Shown in pieces: positions 42,936-51,954 of a stretch of 64,000 nt of DNA. The first letter of the stretch is position 1, and each line of letters begins with the position of its first letter. The notes under the pieces are model-generated. The model was not told the origin of the DNA and did not search any database. It saw only the letters and a list, made by a program, of their open reading frames with translations. A program made the translations under genes and the position numbers. Source of the stretch: Candidatus Sulfotelmatobacter sp. (GTDB taxonomy: Bacteria; Vulcanimicrobiota; Vulcanimicrobiia; Vulcanimicrobiales; Vulcanimicrobiaceae); assembly GCA_035504415.1 (NCBI GenBank), contig DATJRY010000011.1:248001-312000 (forward strand). Direction: 5' to 3'.

Positions 42936-44609
42936 CTACTTCGTGGTCGTCGCGGGAAGGAACGCACATAGCGATGCCGGCAGCGGCAGCGATGCTAGGG
43001 TTCTGGGCTCGAACTTCTTGAGGTCGCCGAAGTACGTCACGGCGTGCCCCTCGTAGGTCGGGGCGGCCGCGTTGAGCGCGTCGACCGCAGTCCGCATCTG
43101 CTCCTCCGACATCGGGACCTTCGGCGTCAGGCCGATGGCGATGTTGAGGATCCCAAGCTGGTCGGGATTCCGGGCGAACGCCGGTGGGCGACGCGCCATG
43201 TAGGTCGCTACGATGGGCGGTCGCGCGACGTTCAGAACCCACCACGGATTGCGCTTCTGCGCGTTCGAGCCCGCGGAGACGACCAAGCCCTGCTCGTCCG
43301 AACGTTCGCCGGTCTTTAAATACGCGTCAAGCGCCGGATCGTCTTGACGACGGAGCGTCTTCGGGATGTTCAGGACGATCTTGAGGTCCGGCCGGCGCCA
43401 CAGGACGCCGTTGGCAGCGATGATATCCTCAGCACGGGTGACGGTCGGGACGCCGTACTTCGCGACGCCGAGGACCTTTGCGCGGTCCGGCGTCAGGGCG
43501 AAGAACTCGTTGCTGCCGGTGGCCGTTCCTCGGGTCACCCTGAAGAGGTCGCCGATGGTCGGTCCGTGGTCGTCCACAGCGTGTGGATTGCGTGCAGCGT
43601 GTGTCCATCCCCGCGCCGCTTCCAGCCGCTCGCGGGCGATCACGACGCCGCCTTCGCCGGCCAGGTGCCGCGGCACCTCGGCCACAGGCACCCCCAGGGC
43701 GATGCGTTTGGGCGTGTCGTGCTGACCGATCACGAATTGCGTGAGTGCAGCCGTCGTCTTGACCGCGGTGAACGTGAACGTCTTCGGTTCGATCACCGTC
43801 ACGCCGGTGCCCCCCAGGCCGTTCAGGAATAACTCGCGCACGAGCCCTCCGGTGCGGTTGTCTAGCCATTCGGCGCTGGTAACGTAGCAGCCGACATCCC
43901 CGCCTAGCGCCAGCGTCTTCGTCTTCGCGAAGAAGAGGAGGTGAAGGCCCGCGTTCAGGTTGGAGTGATGTTCGGTTTCGAGCGCGACTTCCAGGCCGCG
44001 CTCCTTCGCGCGGCGGCTGACCTCGTGGTGGCGCACGAAGGGCGGATTGCCCAGCCAACCGACCCGCATCTGACCGGTGCGCGGGATCATGTCGCGGCTC
44101 ATGGTGAGGAAGTCGGCGTGCCGCACCGTCCAGCGCTCTGGAGCCAGGGTCGCGAGGACCGCCCGGGCGACGAGCGTTGCCGCCGGGTTCTTGTCGATTG
44201 CCAGAACTGCTGTCCCCGGCGAGCGTCGCGCGACGGCCGCTGCAAAGCGCCCGCTGCCGCAACCGGGATCGATCACCAGTTCCGGATGTTGCTCCAGCAT
44301 CCAGGTCACCATCGGCTCGACGAGCGCGGTCGGGGTGTAGAACATGCCGGTCGACCGGCGCTTCGAGCGGTCGTGCAGGCGCTGCAGCGCCTCGCCGAGC
44401 GGGTCTTCGCCGGCGCGGATGGCGGACGCCAGGTCCTCGACGATGGCTCGAGGCAGAGCGGGGCGCAGCATCGCCCACCTCACGAGACGGTTCTCGCCGC
44501 TTGTGCGGCGGCCGCCGCAGCGGGACTTCGCCCCGAGATCGATGGCGGCGCGAACGACGTCGACGACGTCGTTGAAGACCGCTGCGGACGCCTCGACGAT
44601 CCTCACCAC
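42936..44609 (-). CDS. N6-adenine DNA methyltransferase, Eco57I/TaqI-like
   Basis: A 557-residue methyltransferase (GTG 44609; ATG 44471 with a GAGGTGGG site is the alternative). FYTP at 90-93, SAM motif DPGCGSG at 114-120, HADFL near 164, and catalytic NPPF at 188-191 identify a gamma-class N6-adenine methylase. The C-terminal region (about 320-557) resembles a target-recognition domain. No nuclease domain is fused. It ends nine bases from the SIR2 gene end, convergently. The GIY-YIG-like gene upstream on the same strand could be a partner nuclease. Confidence 0.9.
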   Translation of the reverse strand: MVRIVEASAAVFNDVVDVVRAAIDLGAKSRCGGRRTSGENRLVRWAMLRPALPRAIVEDLASAIRAGEDPLGEALQRLHDRSKRRSTGMFYTPTALVEPMVTWMLEQHPELVIDPGCGSGRFAAAVARRSPGTAVLAIDKNPAATLVARAVLATLAPERWTVRHADFLTMSRDMIPRTGQMRVGWLGNPPFVRHHEVSRRAKERGLEVALETEHHSNLNAGLHLLFFAKTKTLALGGDVGCYVTSAEWLDNRTGGLVRELFLNGLGGTGVTVIEPKTFTFTAVKTTAALTQFVIGQHDTPKRIALGVPVAEVPRHLAGEGGVVIARERLEAARGWTHAARNPHAVDDHGPTIGDLFRVTRGTATGSNEFFALTPDRAKVLGVAKYGVPTVTRAEDIIAANGVLWRRPDLKIVLNIPKTLRRQDDPALDAYLKTGERSDEQGLVVSAGSNAQKRNPWWVLNVARPPIVATYMARRPPAFARNPDQLGILNIAIGLTPKVPMSEEQMRTAVDALNAAAPTYEGHAVTYFGDLKKFEPRTLASLPLPASLCAFLPATTTK

Positions 44610-44819
44610 TCCTCCATCCTACGCGCTACTGTGCTATCTGGGTGGCACCCTGATCAACGCCTTTCGTTCGTCCTGTGCGAACCGGAGGCTTCTTGGTGCC
44701 GCGAGCGGACTGGATCATTAATTTGGATCGGTGCGCGTCAAGCGACCCACCCGCGCACTTCATCTCGCGCTGTCCGCGTCCTTCGGTGCTGCGACCGAGG
44801 CCGTGTCAGCCGACTCGGG
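44610..44819. other. Gap between methyltransferase and GIY-YIG-like genes
   Basis: 210 bp, AT-richer than flanking genes, no ORF I can support. It probably carries the promoter of the methyltransferase gene. Confidence 0.5.
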
Positions 44820-45329
44820 TCATCGGATAGCCATCATCGCTTTGAAGCGGCGTTCGGGAATTCTGGGGGCGCCTTGAACGCGACCCGCGCCCATGACGCG
44901 GTGCACGGTGATCGCCGTCTCTTTGGTCCCAGAGATGTTCTTCAACTCGGGATTCCGCTGCTTCCCGAGCGCGATCAAACGTTCTTCGAGGGCGAAGATG
45001 GCAGTCTCGTTCGGCCGGCCGCGACCGCGGTCAAGCGTCACGAAGTACATTACCGGCGTACCCTTGAGCGTATCCAACAGCACGTCGTTGTACTTTCCGA
45101 TCTTGTGCTGCTGGAAGCACTCGCCCTCGAACGAGGCAGTCGTGCGGCCGACGTAGTGCGGGATTGTGCCGCGCCCGCTCCGGATACCGAACACGTAGCA
45201 CCCGATGCGCTCGTCGCAGCCAGCAACCTCCCAAAACTCGTCGAGTGCCCTGGAGTCGACGTGTCTCGCACCGGTGCGCCCCACGCGGGTGGGAATCTCG
45301 AATGGACCCGTCACGGTAAAAGATGCCAC
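44820..45329 (-). CDS. GIY-YIG-like nuclease domain protein
   Basis: Start chosen at GTG 45329; the open frame runs to 45524, but the extension is Arg/Gly-rich and non-coding in look. The 169 residues show a weak GIY-YIG pattern: CYVFG at 44-48, PHYVGRT at 57-63, KIGKYNDVL and a conserved Glu near 115 in FALEERLI, where the metal ligand would be. A catalytic Arg is not clear. This subfamily is uncharacterised. Proximity to the adenine methyltransferase suggests restriction, but it could be independent. Confidence 0.65.
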   Translation of the reverse strand: MASFTVTGPFEIPTRVGRTGARHVDSRALDEFWEVAGCDERIGCYVFGIRSGRGTIPHYVGRTTASFEGECFQQHKIGKYNDVLLDTLKGTPVMYFVTLDRGRGRPNETAIFALEERLIALGKQRNPELKNISGTKETAITVHRVMGAGRVQGAPRIPERRFKAMMAIR

Positions 45330-45824
45330 GAGTGCCGATACGCCGGCCACCACTTGCGTCCTTGGCCGTCTGCGTGTCCTGCACCGTACAAACTCGTTCT
45401 GCGCAAGACTATTTTGGGGGCCGAGACGGGCATGATCCGCGATCCGCCCGCCCGACGGCCGGAAAAACACACCGCCCCGCGACCAACGGACTAAACCCAA
45501 TCGGTCGCGGGGCTCCGGATGCACAGCCGCGAGGTCCGGGCGAGGTCCTCGACGTCATAGACCTGCTGCTGGGATCGCCGCAAGCTGTTACCAGATCTGG
45601 TGGACTCCGCCGCGGGGGGAATATGCGGCGCACGATCACCGGTCTCCGCGCCCTCGGCGAGCGCGCGTCGCCATGTCTGCTTCCTCGCCCCGGAAGCGCG
45701 GAGGAAGTTCAGCGTGATACGTCGCGATCAGGATCGTAACACGCCGCCGGCAAGTTGCAGCAACAGCCGCTTGGGTCAGGCCTGCGGATGACACATTAGG
45801 CCTGGACCCAGCATTAGGGGATGC
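45330..45824. other. Intergenic stretch between small island genes
   Basis: About 495 bp with the inverted repeat at 45475 and no ORF I would call. Short frames on both strands lack a ribosome site or family resemblance. May be a decayed gene. Confidence 0.5.
45475..45512. repeat. 10-bp inverted repeat upstream of the GIY-YIG-like gene
   Basis: CCCCGCGACC (45475-45484) and GGTCGCGGGG (45503-45512) are perfect complements around 18 bases. Possible terminator between minus-strand units or a binding site; no U-run. Confidence 0.45.
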
Positions 45825-46181
45825 CTAGGCGAGACCGAGGTTTTCCTTCGGCACCTCGACCATGACGATGCCCCGCTCCTTGAACGTCCCCGTCGGTCCG
45901 TCGGCGCCACGGATGAAGAACGCGAGGCCCGCGCCCAGATCCTCGACGGCTTCAACGACACGAAGACCTTGCAGGAACTCGTCGATGTCCTCAGCCGTCC
46001 AATGATCGAGCACATTCGCGGCGACGTGCGAAACGACCAGGGTGCCTTCGTGCCCGTTTGCGGCGTACCGCACCACCCAGATGTCGCGGTCCGGCGAGAC
46101 CCAACTGTGTTCAACTGCTGCGCCGGCCGTGTTCAGATGCACGAGCATGCGCCCTTCCGTTTTGCCGAAGTCGCCAGTCAT
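45825..46181 (-). CDS. Hypothetical protein at the island's right edge
   Basis: ATG 46181 gives 118 residues; ATG 46148 is a shorter choice. The protein is acidic and globular in look, with HLNTAGAAVEHSWVSPDRDIWVVRY and GTLVVSHVAANVLDHWTAEDIDEFLQGLRVVE; no family recognised and no signal peptide. It lies 64 bp inside the right-hand copy of the 15-bp repeat. Possibly an accessory or immunity-like protein; nothing in the sequence decides this. Confidence 0.55.
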   Translation of the reverse strand: MTGDFGKTEGRMLVHLNTAGAAVEHSWVSPDRDIWVVRYAANGHEGTLVVSHVAANVLDHWTAEDIDEFLQGLRVVEAVEDLGAGLAFFIRGADGPTGTFKERGIVMVEVPKENLGLA

Positions 46182-46244
46182 CGCCCTTATATGCCAAATT
46201 CGGCTGGACACGGGCTGCCCTACTCCCAAATTCACCGGGTGGTT

Positions 46245-46259
46245 GGACGAATCTGGGAG
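46245..46259 (-). repeat. 15-bp repeat, right end of the defence-like island
   Basis: GGACGAATCTGGGAG, exact inverse of 37414-37428. It also forms an imperfect hairpin with ACTCCCAAATTC at 46222-46233. It sits 12 bp from the 3' end of tRNA-Glu. Confidence 0.5.
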
Positions 46260-46271
46260 TGTGCAGCAAAT

Positions 46272-46346
46272 TGGTAGCGCCAACGGGAGTCGAACCCGTC
46301 TCTCCGCCTTGAAAGGGCGGCGTCCTAACCGATAGACTATGGCGCC
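46272..46346 (-). tRNA. tRNA-Glu (anticodon TTC), CCA encoded
   Basis: Minus-strand cloverleaf: acceptor GGCGCCA/TGGCGCT (with a G-U at 1-72), D arm GTCT-GGAC, anticodon stem CCGCC/GGCGG with loop CTTTCAA (TTC), T arm CGGGTTCGACTCCCG, discriminator A, encoded CCA at 46272-46274. Its 3' end faces the accessory island, a usual place for insertion. Confidence 0.95.
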
Positions 46347-46407
46347 GAACCGCGCGGGCTTGGGCTTCGACCGGCGGGGAACCTGCCGCGGCGAAAGCTC
46401 GAGGACG

Positions 46408-46479
46408 TGGGCCCGGCTGGATTCGAACCAGCGCGCGACCAGTTATGAGCCGGCTGCTCTACCGCTGAGCTACGGGCCC
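46408..46479 (-). tRNA. tRNA-Met/Ile2 (anticodon CAT)
   Basis: Minus-strand cloverleaf: acceptor GGGCCCG/CGGGCCC, D arm GCTC-GAGC, anticodon stem GCCGG/CTGGT with loop CTCATAA (CAT), T arm CTGGTTCGAATCCAG. Initiator features (three G-C pairs in the anticodon stem) are absent; elongator Met or lysidine-modified Ile2. CCA not encoded. Confidence 0.93.
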
Positions 46480-46586
46480 ATCCGCCCTCGACCGGCTGTT
46501 TCGCCGGGGCGGTTGCATGCGCCCGCGGCGCGCCAGGAGGGCCGGCGCGCCGCGGAGAGGGTCGGGACGAGGAGAGCGGCCGACCG

Positions 46587-47330
46587 CTAGTGGCGACCGC
46601 CACCGCCGCGCGCGGCCGGCGCGCGACCCGCGCCGCCCCGGTAGCCCGCCGCGCCGCGGTACGCACCGGCGTAGCCACGGTATGCGCCGCCGGCGTAGCC
46701 GCGATAGGCGCCGACCGGGCCGCGATAGCCGCCGCCGGCCCAGACGCGGCCGTGGTACGGGTGGCCGTGATAGTAGTAGCCGCCGCCGAAGCCAAAGCTC
46801 AGCACGACCGGCGCTCCGCCGTACCAGCCGTAGTAGACCGGCGCCGGGTACGGATAGTAGACCGGATAGGGATAGGCGTAGGGCGGATACGCCGGCGGCG
46901 GGGCGACCGCGTACGGGTCGGGCTGGACAACCGGCGCGGTGTCGACCGGCGCGGTGTCGTCGACCGGCGGCTGATCTTGCGCGACCGGCACCTGCGGCGG
47001 CGGGGCCGGCGGCGGCTCGGAGGCGGTCGCGCCGACGTCGATGGTCGTCGCGTCGAACCAGTGGCCGGCGTTGTAGCCGTGGATCGTCACCGACATGCCC
47101 GGCGCGAGCTGCGTGCCGGCGGGACGAACCGCCGTCTGCTCGCCGAGCGCGACGTCGTCGGTGAAACCGCGAACGTCGTCGACATAGAGATGTTCGCCAC
47201 CGTCGAACTGCTTGACGGTCCCTTGGATGGTCTCATTCGGGAACGGCTGCGCCGAGGCGGCAAACGGGGAACCGAGCGCGATGGTAAGCATCGCGCCGAG
47301 CGCGGAAATCATGGCGAGGGTCGAGCGCAC
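46587..47330 (-). CDS. Secreted Tyr/Gly/Pro-rich protein, unknown
   Basis: AGGAGGG lies six bases from GTG 47330 but abuts ATG 47336, so GTG 47330 is the likelier start (247 residues). A signal peptide ends near ASA. A small beta-rich part follows (QGTVKQFDGGEHLYVDDV to ATTIDVGATA, about 30-95), like an OB-fold or DUF5666-type domain, then a Pro/Tyr-rich stretch and a C-terminal GYRG/AYRG repeat tail rich in Gly, Ala and Arg. The tail looks disordered or adhesive at the cell surface. No family named with confidence. Confidence 0.75.
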   Translation of the reverse strand: MRSTLAMISALGAMLTIALGSPFAASAQPFPNETIQGTVKQFDGGEHLYVDDVRGFTDDVALGEQTAVRPAGTQLAPGMSVTIHGYNAGHWFDATTIDVGATASEPPPAPPPQVPVAQDQPPVDDTAPVDTAPVVQPDPYAVAPPPAYPPYAYPYPVYYPYPAPVYYGWYGGAPVVLSFGFGGGYYYHGHPYHGRVWAGGGYRGPVGAYRGYAGGAYRGYAGAYRGAAGYRGGAGRAPAARGGGGRH

Positions 47331-47414
47331 GTGCATCCCTCCTGGAGCACTACGGGAGGTGGGGACGTCTGCGTTCGACGACCCCACCCCTACGCCCGCG
47401 CCGGTCGGTGAACC

Positions 47415-49206
<1,792 letters not shown>

Positions 49207-49222
49207 AGCGCAACGGTGATAC

Positions 49223-50014
49223 GTGCCCGGTCCCGACGCACCTCTCGACGTCGCGCGCGTGCGCGCCGCCCTCGCCGGAACGCGCTTCGCGGACGTGCGC
49301 TACGTCGCGGAGACGGGCAGCACCAACGACGATGCCACGACGCTGCTGGGCGATCCGGCGGCAGCCGGTGCGACGTTGGTCGCAGAACACCAGACGGCCG
49401 GTCGCGGCCGCAAGGCCGGTCGCAGCTGGGTCGCCCCGGCCGGCACCGCGCTGACCTTCACCGTCGTCCTGCCGCGCACGGTCGCGAGCGATGCGCTCTG
49501 GGCGGTACCGTTCTGGGTCGCGCTCGCGCTCGCCGACGGGATCGAAGCGGCGGGCGGTCCGCGCCTGGAGCTGCGCTGGCCGAACGACCTCGACCTGAAC
49601 GCGCGCAAAGCCGCCGGCATCTTGTGCGTCTCGCGCGTCACCGGAGAGGTGGCCCACGTCGGCTCCGGGATCGGTCTCAACGTGCGGCGTCCGCCCGACG
49701 CGGCGATCGCGGCGATCGTGCCCGCGCCGGCGTATCTCTCCGACGCGACGCCGCAGCTCGAACGCGAGACGCTGCTCGCCGCGATCCTCGGCGCGTTCGA
49801 CGGGTTGCTCGACGTGCTCGACGATCCCCCGGCGATCGCGCGCGCCTGGGAGGCGCGCGCCGAGCTGCGCGGGCGCCCCTATCGGCTGCGGCTCGACGCC
49901 GACGGCACCTTCGTCGACGGCATCGCGCAACGACTCGGCAGCGACGGCGGCCTCGTCCTCGACGTCGACGGCCGCGAACGCCTGGTCCACCTCGCCGACG
50001 CGCGCGTCGTCTAA
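49223..50014 (+). CDS. birA: Biotin--[acetyl-CoA carboxylase] ligase
   Basis: A 263-residue ligase lacking the repressor helix-turn-helix of E. coli BirA, so class I. GSTNDDATTLLGD near 33, GRGRKAGRSWVAPAGTALTFTVVLP (biotin-AMP loop, about 60-85), LRWPNDLDLNARKAAGILC with the catalytic Lys, and a C-terminal SH3-like domain GRPYRLRLDADGTFVDGIAQRLG. It attaches biotin to the carboxylase carrier protein. GTG start. Confidence 0.93.
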   Translation: MPGPDAPLDVARVRAALAGTRFADVRYVAETGSTNDDATTLLGDPAAAGATLVAEHQTAGRGRKAGRSWVAPAGTALTFTVVLPRTVASDALWAVPFWVALALADGIEAAGGPRLELRWPNDLDLNARKAAGILCVSRVTGEVAHVGSGIGLNVRRPPDAAIAAIVPAPAYLSDATPQLERETLLAAILGAFDGLLDVLDDPPAIARAWEARAELRGRPYRLRLDADGTFVDGIAQRLGSDGGLVLDVDGRERLVHLADARVV

Positions 50015-50062
50015 TCGACCGTCCGGGAACCGGCCGTGGGACTCGCATCGCGCGACGAGGGA

Positions 50063-51793
50063 TCAGGGGGTCAGTTGGATCGCGTCGGGGTGGCTCAAGC
50101 CGGTCGAGATCGTCGTGGGCGTCCCGGTGTAGGGCGGTGCGTAGATCGATATCGTGCTGTTTGCCTGGTTCGCGACGAACAGGTCTCCGGCGCCGTCCAG
50201 GACGAGCGCGTTGGGCTGTGAGAGGCCCGAGAGGGTCACGACCGGCGCGCCGGTGTACGGCGAGGCGTACTCCGTGACGGTGTTGCCGGCGTGGTTCGCC
50301 ACGAACAGATTCCCCAGCGGGTCGAAGACCAGCGACTCCGGACCCGAGATGCCGCTGCTGATCGTCACTTTCGGCGACCCCGTGTACGGCGCCGCATACT
50401 CCGTCACCGTCTCGCCGGTCTGATTCGCGACGAACAGATCGCCGGCGGCGTCGAACGCAAGCGAGCCGGGATAGTTGATGCCGGTGCTGATCGTCACGGC
50501 CGGCGCGCCGGTGTACGGCGAGGTGTAGCCGGTGACTTTGTTGCTCGACAAATTGCCGACGAACAGTTCGCCGGACGTGTTGAGCGCGATGGCCCCCGGC
50601 TCGCTGATGGTGTTGGTGATCGACGTCGGCGTGCCGGTGTACGGCGGAGCGTATTCGGTCACCGCGCTGGAATCTATCACGAAAAGGTCGCTGACCGCAT
50701 CCAGTCGCATCTGCTTGGGGCCGTTCACGCTGCTGCTGATGCTCGTGATCGGGGCGCCGGTATACGGCGGGGCATATTCCGTCACGGTGTTGAGGGACTC
50801 GTCGGCGACGAAGAGATTCGACGATGCGTCGACGGCCAACGAGAAGGGCTCGGAGAGCGAGTTCGTGATCGTCGCGGGCGTTCCGGTGTACGGCGGCGCA
50901 TACGCCGTCACGTCCCCGGCGCTCGGATTCACGGCGAACAGCGTCTGGACGTCGTTCTTCACCGAGAACGTCGCGCTGCAGACCGCGCCGCTGATCGAGC
51001 AGGTGGAGTCGCTGTAGGCCGCGGTCAGCGAGAACGTCTCGCTCGTCCCGTTCGTGCCGGGTGGTGTGAGTTTCACCGTGTTGGGGGAGGTGGCGGTGGG
51101 ATTGGCGATTGTGAAGCCGCTGCCGGCGGACTGCGCGAGCGTGAAGGTCGGCGAGCCGGGTCCGACGATCACGTTGCCGTCAGGATCGAGTGCCTCGACG
51201 ATGAGATTCTGCGCCCCCGCGCCGTACAGCGTGAAGCCGCCGCTCTGCGAGCCCTGCACAGGGTACGCGGCGCCGATGACGTGCAGCGAGGCCGGAATGC
51301 CCGAGAGCGTCAGCGCGATCGCGTTGGCTTGACCTTCGGCGATCGTGAAATCGACCAGTTGGCCTTGCGAGAGCTCGTTGCCGGTTCCATTCGCGCCGTC
51401 GTAGGTGGAGATCGCCGCGTCGTACGATCCGGCCGGCAGCGATATCGTCAGCGTGCACGACGTCGACGCCAACGTCGAGCTGCAGCCGTTCGAGGTCGGC
51501 GTCAGCCCGACGGTCTCGTTGACCTGGCTGCTGCCGCCGGGATTGGTCACGATCGAGACCGTCATGCTGGCGGTCGCCGGCGAGACGTAGCGCGGCGAGC
51601 GGCGCGCGCTCGCGGTGGAGGCGCTCGCCTTCGGAACCGCGATCGTAAAGCGCGCCGTCCCACGGTCGGCGCCGACCGGCGACGTTGCCGCCGGACCTCC
51701 GGGCGCCACGGCTGCAGCGCCGCCACCACAGCCCGCAAGCAGGACGGCGATCGCGACCAGCGATCCCAGACGCGAAAAACGATCGGCCGACAT
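50063..51793 (-). CDS. Secreted beta-propeller lipoprotein with seven repeats
   Basis: A 576-residue protein. Residues 1-22 end in a lipobox LAGCGGG. A carbohydrate-binding-like or Ig-like region follows (about 55-290). From about 300 to the end there are seven PYTG-x-P repeats of 42-43 residues, of the form VTEYAPPYTG-(T/A)P-x-TIS-x-GL-x-P-x-L-x-D-x-x-G-(D/N)LFVAN, matching NHL/YncE-like blades. The repeats are strongly conserved in DNA too. Such propellers are binding scaffolds. It converges on birA; ligand unknown. Confidence 0.85.
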   Translation of the reverse strand: MSADRFSRLGSLVAIAVLLAGCGGGAAAVAPGGPAATSPVGADRGTARFTIAVPKASASTASARRSPRYVSPATASMTVSIVTNPGGSSQVNETVGLTPTSNGCSSTLASTSCTLTISLPAGSYDAAISTYDGANGTGNELSQGQLVDFTIAEGQANAIALTLSGIPASLHVIGAAYPVQGSQSGGFTLYGAGAQNLIVEALDPDGNVIVGPGSPTFTLAQSAGSGFTIANPTATSPNTVKLTPPGTNGTSETFSLTAAYSDSTCSISGAVCSATFSVKNDVQTLFAVNPSAGDVTAYAPPYTGTPATITNSLSEPFSLAVDASSNLFVADESLNTVTEYAPPYTGAPITSISSSVNGPKQMRLDAVSDLFVIDSSAVTEYAPPYTGTPTSITNTISEPGAIALNTSGELFVGNLSSNKVTGYTSPYTGAPAVTISTGINYPGSLAFDAAGDLFVANQTGETVTEYAAPYTGSPKVTISSGISGPESLVFDPLGNLFVANHAGNTVTEYASPYTGAPVVTLSGLSQPNALVLDGAGDLFVANQANSTISIYAPPYTGTPTTISTGLSHPDAIQLTP

Positions 51794-51954
51794 GTCGAAT
51801 TATCCCTTGGTGGAAGGCAAACGATCTCGCGCGTTCCCTGGAGGGCGGGCGCCCCCTGCCGTCCGGCTCGACATAGAACGGTACCGTCTGATGCCGACGC
51901 TCGCTCTTCCCGGCGCGCCGCCGTGTCGCGTTGCGTGATCCGGCGGCTGCTACG

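Noticed and set aside
46260-46350. Duplicated tRNA-Glu 3' end as attachment site
   Set aside because: No second copy of the tRNA 3' end was found at the left of the island.
46042-46590. Small frames with ANGSRTRL or LDSNQRA strings
   Set aside because: Translations of the tRNA-Glu and tRNA-Met genes.
50063-50900. Repeats resembling a CRISPR array
   Set aside because: Period of about 128 bp is in frame with a coding propeller; no short spacers.
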